A DNA stretch of 64,000 nucleotides from Psychrobacter immobilis (GTDB taxonomy: Bacteria; Pseudomonadota; Gammaproteobacteria; Pseudomonadales; Moraxellaceae). This document shows positions 1 to 8,847 of this stretch, in pieces; position 1 is the first letter of the stretch, and every line of letters begins with the position of its first letter. The stretch spans positions 930,001 through 994,000 of the forward strand of contig NZ_CAJGZV010000001.1 in assembly GCF_904846065.1 (NCBI RefSeq), read 5' to 3'. Both the position numbers and the translations under genes were made by a program. The notes beneath the pieces were generated by a model. That model was not told where the DNA came from. It ran no database searches and was given only the letters and a program-made list of their open reading frames with translations.

Positions 1-950
1 CTAACAGTCATTTACCGCAAATGCTCGGTAGCATGGTCGAGCCTGCCGTCATTGAGCATGCGTTATGGCAATGCCTGTATGAAGATGATGTCAGTGACTA
101 TCTAACCATTATCGCGGGACAAAAAGTCACAAACATGGATTGGCTAGGTGCAGAGCAAGGCTACCGTGTGACTTTAGACGATCATACTGCTATCGATGCG
201 ATGCTGCTGGTTGGTGCCGATGGTCGTGGCTCATTTGTGCGCCAGCAAGCGGCGATTGGGCTAGATACACTTGATTATAAGCAAACCGCTATTTGCTGTG
301 CGATTTACACCGAAAAACCGCATCAAGCGACTGCGCGCCAAGCGATGCTGCCCACAGGTACGCTGGCACTATTGCCGCTCGCTGATATTACTGATGCAGA
401 TAAAGCCAACCCACAACATTGGCAGTCGATCGTGTGGACATTGCCGCGCAATCAAGCATTGGCGTTGATAGAGGAGGACGCGCGCGTCATTGCTGATAAA
501 TTGGCTGCTGCCAGTAACTATGAGCTAGGTGCTATCACTCAGATTGAGTCAATTGCTAGCTTTCCACTGACCGCGCAACAAGCGAAAAGCTACGTCGCGG
601 ATAACTTAGTCTTGATCGGTGATGCAGCGCATGGCGTCCATCCACTGGCGGGTCAAGGGTTGAATTTAGGCATGCTCGATGTGCAGGCCTTAAGCGAGCA
701 ATTGGCACATGATTTTGAACGTAGTGGTGGAACCAGTTGGGGCAGCAATCAAACGTTGCGTAGCTACGAGCGTTTGCGTCGTCCGCATAATAGTATAATG
801 ATGCATAGCTTTTCCGCGCTTAATTGGCTATTCGCAGGGTCGCTTGCACAATCGCGTCCTATTCAACAACTTCGCAATAACGGTATGTATCGCGTTGGCA
901 AAATTAAGCCACTAATGAGACTGTTTGCTAAGCAGGCGAGTGGGGTTTAA
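1..950 (+). CDS. UbiH/UbiF/Coq6-family FAD-dependent monooxygenase, 3' part only
   Basis: The reading frame is open to the left edge of the window (first full codon at 3), so this is the C-terminal part of a gene that starts outside. The ATG at 21 is internal and should not be taken as the start. Two family motifs are visible: VGADGRGSFVR, the Asp-Gly motif of the FAD/NADH region, and LIGDAAHGVHPLAGQGLN, the second FAD-binding 'GD' motif. The N-terminal GxGxxG dinucleotide fold lies upstream, outside the window. The family hydroxylates the benzoquinol ring in ubiquinone synthesis at the inner membrane. Which ring position this enzyme acts on (UbiH, UbiI or UbiF type) cannot be told from the fragment, so no symbol is given. 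Confidence 0.85.
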   Translation, partial: NSHLPQMLGSMVEPAVIEHALWQCLYEDDVSDYLTIIAGQKVTNMDWLGAEQGYRVTLDDHTAIDAMLLVGADGRGSFVRQQAAIGLDTLDYKQTAICCAIYTEKPHQATARQAMLPTGTLALLPLADITDADKANPQHWQSIVWTLPRNQALALIEEDARVIADKLAAASNYELGAITQIESIASFPLTAQQAKSYVADNLVLIGDAAHGVHPLAGQGLNLGMLDVQALSEQLAHDFERSGGTSWGSNQTLRSYERLRRPHNSIMMHSFSALNWLFAGSLAQSRPIQQLRNNGMYRVGKIKPLMRLFAKQASGV

Positions 951-980
951 GGATAGCTTTAACTTACGGAAGCTTAAAAT

Positions 981-1616
981 ATGAATGCTAAATTATGGAC
1001 AATAGTGCCAATCATGATAGGTGTGTTAGCTCTGACAGGTTGTCAAACAGATGATTTTTCTAAGCAAACAAGTCAAACTATCAATATGCCAACGGTTGTG
1101 GTTAATTTGGATAGCGACGGCTATGGTGTGCCTGATGAGTTAGATCAATGTCCAAATACAAAAATGAAAGGTAATGTAGTAGTGGATGACAGGGGCTGTC
1201 ACCTCATTATGGGACCCGATATGAATTTAAAAATGGAATATCGCGCCTTTTTTGCTAAAGGTAGTAGTGAACTAATACCTAAATATAAAGTTGAACTGGA
1301 TAAAGTAGCGGCAAGAATGAAAGAGTATGATACCGCTATCTTTAAAATAGAAGCGCATGCTTCAGAGGATGAAATCAATAAAGAATTAAGCTCATTACCT
1401 AAAAATAGAGCGCTGATGATCAAAAACTATCTTTTATTAAAGCATGGCATAGCCTCTAGTCGATTAATGGCCTTAAATTGTGAGGCTAGAGCGCCTATCG
1501 CACCCAATGATATGGATGAGGGGAGGTCTTTTAATCGTCGGGTCTATGGTTTATTAACTGAACCTGATAATGAGTATCCTATCAATTTAAAAAACGGCAT
1601 CTGCGTTAAATTTTAA
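981..1616 (+). CDS. OmpA-like outer-membrane lipoprotein with thrombospondin type-3-like motif
   Basis: A 211-residue protein. It has a lipoprotein signal peptide ending in the lipobox LTGC (Cys21), then a calcium-type motif DSDGYGVPDELDQCPNT followed by a Gly-Cys, as found between the two halves of OprF/OmpA proteins. A C-terminal OmpA-like domain follows, with LSSLPKNRALMIKNYLL matching the usual LSxxRAxxV helix and NRRVYGLL near the end. Such domains bind peptidoglycan, so the likely role is tethering the outer membrane to the wall. The aspartate before the LSxxRA helix is not obvious, so binding may be weak. The gene begins 31 bases after the monooxygenase stop. It is paralogous to the broken gene at 2947. 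Confidence 0.8.
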   Translation: MNAKLWTIVPIMIGVLALTGCQTDDFSKQTSQTINMPTVVVNLDSDGYGVPDELDQCPNTKMKGNVVVDDRGCHLIMGPDMNLKMEYRAFFAKGSSELIPKYKVELDKVAARMKEYDTAIFKIEAHASEDEINKELSSLPKNRALMIKNYLLLKHGIASSRLMALNCEARAPIAPNDMDEGRSFNRRVYGLLTEPDNEYPINLKNGICVKF

Positions 1617-1676
1617 ATCAAATTTTTATCAACTATTGACCATTCGTTCAATCCAAATACTCCAAAGGCAAACCTC

Positions 1677-2876
1677 ATGCTTATCCCTAAATACTGGGCG
1701 CAACACAAACAGCGCTTTGAATCGCTAGAAACGTCTAGTAACCCTTCCAAGCAAGCCACTATCAAACGTTACGGTTGGTCGGATGTCAGCCAAATGGAAG
1801 CGCTATCCCATGCTAAAGCGCGAGTAGATGACGCCCATGAGCGATGGCTGGCAGGTGAAGATATCTTACGTCGTGAGCGCAAGGAAGAGTATAACGAAGG
1901 CAATAGCATTCCTATTCGTGAAAAGATTATTTATGAGCATGATTTTCCAGAAAATGAATTATCTAATAATAGTGCAGCAGTAACGAAGCTCATTGTCACG
2001 CGCAACAGCTACGGTGCCCAAGTGGCTAACGTCGATAATATTGCCATTATCGATGTCGATAATGATGATTTATTGCGTCATATCTATCCTGATGATTATA
2101 ACCATCATGGCTTTATGCCTGCCTTTCTCGTTAATCAAAGCAATCCCGCCAGCAAAATTAAAATTTGGTTTTTTGTTGTTGTTTTTATACTCATCGCCAG
2201 TGTTATCGCTTGGTTGGGGTTGTCATGGTTATGGCTGTTAGTAGTTATGTTTGTTGCCACTGCTTATTTGTGGCAACAAGCCAGTGCCAGAGACAAGACC
2301 CGAGCGCAAAAATATGCCGATGACGCCGCCTCGTTACTGCCCTATATGACGGATTTGATCAAAAAACGTATTGTTAATCATCCTACCGAATGCTTTCGTT
2401 TATATCAAACACCTGCAGGCTTTCGTATTATTGCGACTCACGATGTTGTATCGCCAAGTGATAACGTGGTAGAAGATTGGTTTGCATATTTCCATGCGGA
2501 TACCAATTATGTCTGTCTGTGTCAGGTGCAACAGTGCTTTCGAGCGCGGATTACTGCCAAGCCGTGGCGTATGAGTGAAGTTGAAAATAAGAAGTTGGCT
2601 AAAGATATCCCTGCTAAGGACTTTTGGTTTGGCTCCGAGAACACAGATATAGATAGTAGCATTGAGCAACGTCAAGATGAGTTAAAAGCGCGCAAACAAT
2701 GGGTGGCTGATTATGATAAGTATGCCAAAAACTATCGAGCATGCCATTATGTCGAAAGTATGGTTGGTAAAGAGGTTGCTAGGGAAAGTGGCAGTGGAGC
2801 ACCTTCTCATATTGATGAGTTTATCCAGTGGCATGATAAGGCGTGTCAGGTGGAAAAAAATCTAGAGATGGCTTAG
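1677..2876 (+). CDS. conserved hypothetical membrane protein (uncharacterised family)
   Basis: A 399-residue protein with a charged N-terminal half, two closely spaced hydrophobic segments at about residues 161-200, and a long cytoplasmic-looking C-terminal half. The C-terminal stretch FRLYQTPAGFRIIATHD, together with a later CQVQQCFRARITAKPWRM, resembles a block conserved in uncharacterised gammaproteobacterial proteins, as far as I recall. The paired Cys residues there could bind a metal. No catalytic motif is recognised, so no function is proposed. It sits between two paralogous OmpA-like lipoprotein genes on the same strand. Confidence 0.75.
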   Translation: MLIPKYWAQHKQRFESLETSSNPSKQATIKRYGWSDVSQMEALSHAKARVDDAHERWLAGEDILRRERKEEYNEGNSIPIREKIIYEHDFPENELSNNSAAVTKLIVTRNSYGAQVANVDNIAIIDVDNDDLLRHIYPDDYNHHGFMPAFLVNQSNPASKIKIWFFVVVFILIASVIAWLGLSWLWLLVVMFVATAYLWQQASARDKTRAQKYADDAASLLPYMTDLIKKRIVNHPTECFRLYQTPAGFRIIATHDVVSPSDNVVEDWFAYFHADTNYVCLCQVQQCFRARITAKPWRMSEVENKKLAKDIPAKDFWFGSENTDIDSSIEQRQDELKARKQWVADYDKYAKNYRACHYVESMVGKEVARESGSGAPSHIDEFIQWHDKACQVEKNLEMA

Positions 2877-2946
2877 GTTATACTTTTCTTAATTAATTTT
2901 TTACGAATGCTAAAGTAGTATTTAATTGTATAGAGGAAGGCTACTG

Positions 2947-3654
2947 ATGGGACTTTATAGCGTTTTATTATTAATAGCATCTATTGCTTTAGCTGGTTGT
3001 CAAACTAATACAACTGCGCCGTCTAAAAAGCTACCTAAAGATGAAAATATCAGGACGATGCAAGCAGAGATTGATTCAGATGGCGATGGTGTGCTTGATG
3101 CTATAGACGAATGCCCTGAAACGCGACCCAATGTAGTAATCGATGCTAAAGGCTGTGAAATAATAATTGAGGGAGGCGAGGCACTTGAAATGGAGTTCAA
3201 TGGGTTTTTCTCGCAAATGAGCAGTCAGCTATCTGATATCTATGATGCAGTATTTGTGAAAATAGCAGAAAGTCTTAATAATCACTCAAAAGCCAATGTT
3301 TTTATTTTCGGTCATGCAGCGACAAGTGAAATAGATAAAGATGCTTTAGCGACTTTTGGTTTCGATTCTTTATCACGCAATCGCGCGCTAATTATTAAGA
3401 ATAATTTAGTGTTGTAATATAATATCGATGCTGAGCGTATTCGTACTTATGAGTGCTCAAATAAGATTATAGTTACAGATACAGCGTTTATAGATCCAAG
3501 TTTTGAAAAGCTCAATCTTAAAAATATTGAGGAAAAACAACGCCGCGCAACTTTAATGGCCAGTAGTGAAGTTCATGATTTGATGAATCTTGAATATGAT
3601 TCTGATATGCAAAAATATGGTGAATATTCCAAGCACTGTGAACTGTTCGAATAA
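2947..3654 (+). pseudogene. OmpA-like lipoprotein split by an in-frame TAA
   Basis: The start chosen is the ATG at 2947, preceded by AGAGGAAGG; a TTG at 2926 is also in frame and would give a more positively charged signal peptide. The product has a lipobox LAGC, the motif DSDGDGVLDAIDECPET and the OmpA-helix sequence LSRNRALIIKNN, all paralogous to the gene at 981. An in-frame TAA at 3415-3417 ends it after NNLVL. The same frame then continues for 78 sense codons (YNIDAERIRTYECSNK and onward) to TAATAA at 3652. This downstream part aligns with the paralogue's HGIASSRLMALNCEAR, so one nonsense codon has removed the end of the OmpA domain. The truncated 156-residue product could still be made. 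Confidence 0.75.
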
Positions 3655-3690
3655 TAACGACTGATTTTCTTCAACCGTTAAAAATCATTC

Positions 3691-4602
3691 TTACCCCAAC
3701 GCCGAAAACACCACCATCAGCACTGGCGAGACAATATTAATAATAAAGCCAAAACTAATCGCCAATGGCACAACTTTAAGACCGCCAGATTGCTGAATAA
3801 TTGGTAAGGTAAAATCTAAGCTCGTCGCGCCGCCAAGCCCGACTGCTGCTGATGGATATTTACGCATAAACACGGGAATAAATATCAATGCAAAGAACTC
3901 ACGCACCAAGTCATTAAATAGCGCGACACTGCCCCAAACCGCGCCATAAGCATCGGTCATGACGATTGCTGATAGCGAGTACCAACCAAACCCTGACGCC
4001 AGTGCCAAGCCTTTGGTCCACGATACCTCACTGAACATCAGCGCAAATATCAAGCCACCAATCAATACAGCTAGTGTAAAGATGACACTCATCTCAACGC
4101 CGCGCTTGTTCAGCAGCACTTCTTTTAACGTAATACCTGAGCCTTTTAAACCAATGCCGACCAACAAAATTAATATCATCAGCATCACCGTCATCGTATT
4201 TTCAGGCGGCATATAATTGTCTGGTAAGAAATAACCAATCACCATACCAATGACCACACAAATAACTTGAGCGAGGCTACCACGGATACTCACGCGATGT
4301 TCTTTAGATTTTACGCTGGATTTTTTGGCATGCCATGGACGCAGTCGGTCAAATAACATCAGGGCAAATAAACCACTGCCAATTGTCAAAATCGATAGTA
4401 TGGTCACATACAGCGCAATTTCGCCTATCTGACTGCCAAGTCCTTCAACTTGTGACAGCTCGATACCAATCAGCGCTAAGATGATAAATACCAGATAAGA
4501 TAAGCCTTTATCTGCAAGCTTTGTCATGGTTGGATGAGAAGGAATGGCAAAGCCAATAAACATTGGCATTAATACCAGAACAAGGGTAACTAGGCTTTGC
4601 AT
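3691..4602 (-). CDS. lysO: LysO-family lysine exporter
   Basis: A 303-residue integral membrane protein with about eight hydrophobic segments, close to the roughly 300 residues of E. coli LysO (YbjE). Recognisable features are the N-terminal half with FIGFAIPSHP and IILALIGIELSQ, and the second half with ILILLVGIGLKGSG, GWYSLSAIVMTDAYG and a final set of helices. The family exports L-lysine and its toxic analogue thialysine across the inner membrane. The gene lies on the minus strand, convergent with the broken lipoprotein gene and divergent from the lipid cluster at 4872. The ATG at 4602 lacks a strong Shine-Dalgarno sequence. Confidence 0.8.
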   Translation of the reverse strand: MQSLVTLVLVLMPMFIGFAIPSHPTMTKLADKGLSYLVFIILALIGIELSQVEGLGSQIGEIALYVTILSILTIGSGLFALMLFDRLRPWHAKKSSVKSKEHRVSIRGSLAQVICVVIGMVIGYFLPDNYMPPENTMTVMLMILILLVGIGLKGSGITLKEVLLNKRGVEMSVIFTLAVLIGGLIFALMFSEVSWTKGLALASGFGWYSLSAIVMTDAYGAVWGSVALFNDLVREFFALIFIPVFMRKYPSAAVGLGGATSLDFTLPIIQQSGGLKVVPLAISFGFIINIVSPVLMVVFSALG

Positions 4603-4830
4603 GGTGATTGGCTCGCGGCATTTTCAAAGGCGTTTTTAAGAAGCTGGAAATTGTATCACATGAAACGATCAATGCTGACATGAGCGGCTAAGATTCCTTG
4701 TAAAAGCCGACTGTTTAACGACCAACTATTGAGCGTTAAGATAAAATCGTGAATCACTAAGCCGTAAGTCAGGATTTCATTCATGATAATTTGACTGCTA
4801 ACAACGCTTAAGTATTTACCTGACCAACTT

Positions 4831-4860
4831 TTGTTGCTACATTAATAGACTTACTATATT
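4831..4860 (+). promoter_or_regulatory. possible sigma-70 promoter for the lipid-cluster fusion gene
   Basis: TTGTTG at 4831-4836 and TATATT at 4855-4860 are separated by 18 bases and resemble -35 and -10 boxes. Transcription would begin near 4867, only a few bases before the ATG at 4872, giving a nearly leaderless mRNA. No Shine-Dalgarno sequence is seen before that ATG, which agrees with this. It is an inference from consensus only. Confidence 0.35.
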
Positions 4861-4871
4861 TGGCTTGCCTC

Positions 4872-7649
4872 ATGTCGCTATATCAGCTCAAGTCTCAGTT
4901 TCAAGATCAGCTGCGCCCAATAAGTGATGCGTTGGTCGAGCAAAAGGTGACTGCCAATCAAGTGACGGTGTCAGCCGTATTATTGAGCCTTGGTACGGCC
5001 TATATGATTGCCAAACCCGCAACTGAGCAGCAGGCATTATGGTTGCTGTTACCTTCATCATTGTTTGTGCGTATGGCGCTCAATGCTATCGATGGCATGA
5101 TGGCGCGTGAACATGGGCAAGCTTCAAGGCTTGGTGCAGTGCTTAATGAAGTGGGTGATATCGTGGCTGATACGGCGCTTATCGCAAGTTTAGCTCCACA
5201 TGTTGCTAATGGTAACTTACAAACGTCGGCAGTCAAATTACCAAACCATATATCAATCCATCAGCGTCATATTGTCGGTCTGATTGCGCTTAGTATAAGC
5301 ACCGAGTTACTAGGTATCACCAGTAATACGATGTTAGACATTAGAGCAAACCAAGGACCTCTAGGCAAAAGCGATCGTGCTTTTTTACTGGGTTTGCTTG
5401 GCACTATTATGGTGACTAAAGCGCCGACCGAGCTATCGCATATCAAAGTGGGTCCACTATTGATACTGACAGAGGCGCTGCTACTAAAAACCTGCTTGAA
5501 TCGGCTGCGTTATATGGCAGATTTATACTTGATGCGTAAACCACCTGTGCTAAGCTCAAACCGCTTAGACAGTATTGAGTCAATAGCAGAATCATCGTAT
5601 CAACCTATTTCATCTATCGATTGCCAAACGATTATTGGTCAACCTGCTACGCTGTCTCCCAATACCTTTTCATCAAATTATTCTTTATTAAGCTATCCTC
5701 TATCAAATTTTTCTTCATTAAATGCCCCTCTATCAAATTCTGCTATTAAAACTTCCTTTTTGGAGCCTAAGACAATGCCGACCACCCCTCTCGATAGTCA
5801 TGAAAAAGTGGAGCAGGTTAGCGATACGCTCAATTTATCGTCTTCCAAATTGATAAGCGGTGAAAGTTGCTACAATGCTTACGATGGCACGGCGATTTAT
5901 TACCGCTATTGGCTGACGATGCCTTTAGAGGGTATCAAACAAGCCAGTCAGCCTCTGCGTCAAGTCATTCTGTTACATCGTGGTCACGAGCATTCTGGAC
6001 GCTTAGCAGAACTTGGAGAGCGGTTTGCTATGGCAGGTTATCAAGTATTTGCTTGGGATGCGCGTGGTAATGGGCGCTCGGGTGGTATCAAGGATCATGC
6101 CGAAAGCGTTACCGAGCTTGAGCGCGATCTAGACGGCTTTGTGCAATTGATTATTGGGCAAACGGGCATCGCCATTGAGGATACGTTAATCGTCGCCAGT
6201 AGTATCGGTGCGGTACTCGCCGCAGCATGGGTACATGATTACGCCCCAAATATTCGTGGCATGATATTGGGTACACCAGCGTTGAGTATTCGCTTATACA
6301 TGCCATTTGCGATACCGTCGCTAAAGGTGGCGCGCGCGCTTGGACTGCTGTCACGCGTGAGCAGCTACGTCAAAGCGCAAGTATTGACTCATGATAAAAA
6401 CGCGCAGCAAGCTTATAATGCCGATCCACTGATTTCTAATAGTATTTCAACTGATCTGCTTATCGATACTCATGCAACCGGTCAACGCTTGCTCGATGAT
6501 GCGGGTGCTATCACCGTACCGACGTTTATATTATGTGCAGGTAAAGATTACGTGGTCGATAAGCAGGCAGAGCGCGATTTTTATGAGGCGATTAATGCTA
6601 CCGATAAACGCTGGCAACTATATCCAGACAGTTATCATGCGATCTTTCATGAGACCAATAAAGCAGATGTCTTCGCTGATTGTATCGAGTTCGCTGAGCA
6701 GGTATTCAGTAAGGACACTGAAGCGCCTGATTTGAGCTTGGCGCATATGAATAGTGCCAGTAAAGATAAGGTTGACCGTTTAGCGATTAAGCCTTTTAAT
6801 CCGAGCTTTGCCATTACTCGATTTGCCATGCAAAAATTTGGTCATGTCAGCGATGCGATTGCTACAGGACTGGAGCATGGCTTTGATTCGGGGCATTCGC
6901 TCGATCACGTTTATTGTAATCAGCCTAGTGGTCAAAATAAATTTGGTCAGGCGGTCGATAAGTTTTACTTGAGCAATATAGGCTGGCAGGGGATTCGTAT
7001 TCGCCGCGAGCATATATTAGAACTCGCACGCGAGGCTCTGGCAGATATTGAAGACAAAAACCAGAGCAGTACTAAACCATACCAACCAAAACTACTCGAT
7101 ATCGCTAGTGGACATGGCTTTTACGCCTTTGATTTACTGACAGAGTTTACCAAGTTGCACGCTGAGCTACGTGATTACGAGATGCATAATATCCAAGCGT
7201 TACAGGCAAAGGCGGAGCAGTTAGAGATTGCTGATCGTGTCCTTACTTGTCAAAAAGATGCATTTGACCCCGCCAGTTATGTTGATGAGCAGAAAGAGAC
7301 TGGCAGTACCGATGAAACAAAATTTGATATCGCTATTGGCTCTGGTGTTTTTGAGTTGTTTTCTGATAATACGCTACCCGCGACGGCATTGGCAGGCATT
7401 TATGAGAGTTTAAAATCTGGGGGTTATTTACTTTATACCAATCAGCCGTGGCATCCTGAACAGGAATTCATTAGCAAAACCTTAAACAATCATCGCGGCA
7501 GCAGTTGGGTGATGCGCTGTCGCTCGCAAGCGGAAATGGATCAATTGGTTGAGAATGCTGGCTTTAAAAAAGTAGCCATGCGTATCGATCGCTTTGGTAT
7601 CTTTACCGTGTCATTGGCAATTAAAGCCGCCTCAACCAATCATGAATAA
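4872..7649 (+). CDS. three-domain fusion: CDP-alcohol phosphatidyltransferase + alpha/beta hydrolase + SAM methyltransferase (YnbA-YnbC-like)
   Basis: A 925-residue protein from the ATG at 4872 (an in-frame TTG lies at 4860). Residues about 1-220 form a membrane CDP-alcohol phosphatidyltransferase with DGMMAREHGQASRLG and NEVGDIVAD. Two of the usual Asp positions are Asn (71 and 92), as I recall for the YnbA/YnjF subgroup. A Ser-rich linker of about 100 residues follows. Residues about 325-620 are an alpha/beta hydrolase (HRGHEHSG; nucleophile region ASSIG with Ser444; VHDYAPNIRG). Residues about 640-925 carry the YnbC-type block FGHVSDAIATGLEHGFDSG and a class I methyltransferase motif I, LLDIASGHGFY (Asp743). 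In E. coli YnbA and YnbC are separate proteins of unknown substrate. The fusion suggests that one phospholipid headgroup is attached and then trimmed or methylated. The next gene overlaps its stop by 8 bases. Confidence 0.85.
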   Translation: MSLYQLKSQFQDQLRPISDALVEQKVTANQVTVSAVLLSLGTAYMIAKPATEQQALWLLLPSSLFVRMALNAIDGMMAREHGQASRLGAVLNEVGDIVADTALIASLAPHVANGNLQTSAVKLPNHISIHQRHIVGLIALSISTELLGITSNTMLDIRANQGPLGKSDRAFLLGLLGTIMVTKAPTELSHIKVGPLLILTEALLLKTCLNRLRYMADLYLMRKPPVLSSNRLDSIESIAESSYQPISSIDCQTIIGQPATLSPNTFSSNYSLLSYPLSNFSSLNAPLSNSAIKTSFLEPKTMPTTPLDSHEKVEQVSDTLNLSSSKLISGESCYNAYDGTAIYYRYWLTMPLEGIKQASQPLRQVILLHRGHEHSGRLAELGERFAMAGYQVFAWDARGNGRSGGIKDHAESVTELERDLDGFVQLIIGQTGIAIEDTLIVASSIGAVLAAAWVHDYAPNIRGMILGTPALSIRLYMPFAIPSLKVARALGLLSRVSSYVKAQVLTHDKNAQQAYNADPLISNSISTDLLIDTHATGQRLLDDAGAITVPTFILCAGKDYVVDKQAERDFYEAINATDKRWQLYPDSYHAIFHETNKADVFADCIEFAEQVFSKDTEAPDLSLAHMNSASKDKVDRLAIKPFNPSFAITRFAMQKFGHVSDAIATGLEHGFDSGHSLDHVYCNQPSGQNKFGQAVDKFYLSNIGWQGIRIRREHILELAREALADIEDKNQSSTKPYQPKLLDIASGHGFYAFDLLTEFTKLHAELRDYEMHNIQALQAKAEQLEIADRVLTCQKDAFDPASYVDEQKETGSTDETKFDIAIGSGVFELFSDNTLPATALAGIYESLKSGGYLLYTNQPWHPEQEFISKTLNNHRGSSWVMRCRSQAEMDQLVENAGFKKVAMRIDRFGIFTVSLAIKAASTNHE
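5681..5740 (+). repeat. two 30-base tandem repeats inside the fusion-gene linker
   Basis: The units at 5681-5710 and 5711-5740 match at 23 of 30 positions; a partial older copy may precede them at about 5669. They encode YSLLSYPLSN and FSSLNAPLSN in the Ser-rich linker between the phosphatidyltransferase and hydrolase domains. The length is a multiple of three, so copy-number change would keep the frame. Confidence 0.7.
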
Positions 7650-8847
7650 TACGCATGCCAAGCCCTATGAGCGTGTGCAAATTTTTTCAGGGGGCGGTTC
7701 ACGTTTCGCCTATTATTTGGGCAGCTATGCGGCATTGGTTGCTCATGATTTGAAGCCAGATGTCATCGTCGGCACTTGCGGTGGCAGTCTGTCGGCTTAT
7801 TTGGTCAATCTAGCGCCTGATCCTAAGGATTTGCAGGCGCTCATGTGCAGTCGTGAGTTGTATCGTGTCATTACGGCAATCAGACATGTTGCGCCAGCCG
7901 AAGCCAATAAGCGACTAAAAATACGTTATATGACGCAGGCGCTTAAACGTTGGCGCTTGTCACGGCAGGTTTCTAACCGCCAAAAACAGCAGCAAGCAGA
8001 TAGCTACGAGCGACTATTAAGTGAGTTGCAGCATCTGGCGATGTTTCGAATTGATGGCGAGCGGCAATGGCTTGATGAATTGTCTAGTTTTTCTCCCAAT
8101 CAGAATAATAATTCGTTTAATACCGCCGCGCCAGAGATAGCCATTATCGCTAGCCGACTGTATCAAGCGCCCAATCAACCCAGCAATCAAATGCCTACTG
8201 CTGATAACTCTGTTTACAACGAGTTTAAACTACAAGAGTTATTATTTTCGCCACCGCGTTTGGCAGCATCAGAGCACTTTGAGCAAATGCTTAACTCACC
8301 TGTGCATACGTTTGCTAATGGGCGTATTCATCAGTCAGTAAATGTCGTAAAGCAGTGGGAATTTAGTTCAGCGGTTCGTGCTTCTATGGCAGATATGTAT
8401 TATCTACCGCCCATGCATATTGCAACGCTCGGCTGGTGCTTAGGCGGGGTGATTAATCTCACGCCGATTGAGCTAGCATGTCAACTGGGACAGACGGTAT
8501 TTGCAGAGACCAAGGCAGGTTATGATTCATGGCTGGCGGCACCAGCGATTCAGCGCGTTTTTGGTTTTGACCCCAATGAGCGTTTGGCACAGGTGCATGG
8601 TTATCAGCCAATGGAAACGTCATCACTTATGAAGTCAGAAAGAAATAGCCATCAATTGCATTGGTTACCCTTTGCAGATAATGGTCAGCAGTTGGCAGGA
8701 CAGCATGTACAAAAGCGTTTTAATATAAATCAAATGACGGTTGAACTCATTCACAGTGACTATGATGGCTTTGTACAGCAGATGCAGGTGCAATGGCAGT
8801 ATGGGTATCAGCGTACGGCTGACTATATACAGCAGCATGAGCTATGA
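7642..8847 (+). CDS. patatin-like protein with Cys in place of the catalytic Ser
   Basis: A 401-residue protein from the ATG at 7642, which overlaps the stop of the fusion gene (an in-frame TTG at 7594 is rejected). The N-terminus matches the patatin fold: oxyanion loop FSGGGSRFAYYLG (residues 15-27), then DVIVGTCGGSLSA where patatins have GTSxGA. The nucleophile position is therefore Cys46. A later AVRASMADMYYLPP matches the conserved patatin segment. The DGG motif carrying the second catalytic residue reads LGG (Leu267), so the usual Ser-Asp dyad is absent. Patatins are lipid acyl hydrolases; this member may use another mechanism or only bind lipid. Overlapping starts and stops with both neighbours imply translational coupling in the lipid cluster. 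Confidence 0.8.
   Translation: MNNTHAKPYERVQIFSGGGSRFAYYLGSYAALVAHDLKPDVIVGTCGGSLSAYLVNLAPDPKDLQALMCSRELYRVITAIRHVAPAEANKRLKIRYMTQALKRWRLSRQVSNRQKQQQADSYERLLSELQHLAMFRIDGERQWLDELSSFSPNQNNNSFNTAAPEIAIIASRLYQAPNQPSNQMPTADNSVYNEFKLQELLFSPPRLAASEHFEQMLNSPVHTFANGRIHQSVNVVKQWEFSSAVRASMADMYYLPPMHIATLGWCLGGVINLTPIELACQLGQTVFAETKAGYDSWLAAPAIQRVFGFDPNERLAQVHGYQPMETSSLMKSERNSHQLHWLPFADNGQQLAGQHVQKRFNINQMTVELIHSDYDGFVQQMQVQWQYGYQRTADYIQQHEL

Noticed and set aside
4872..5190. Asn in place of two Asp in the CDP-alcohol phosphatidyltransferase motif as a sign of an inactive enzyme
   Set aside because: The same substitutions occur, as far as I recall, across the YnbA/YnjF subgroup, so they mark the subgroup rather than decay.
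5669..5740. Short repeats considered as a CRISPR-like array
   Set aside because: The units are directly adjacent without spacers and lie in frame within a coding linker.
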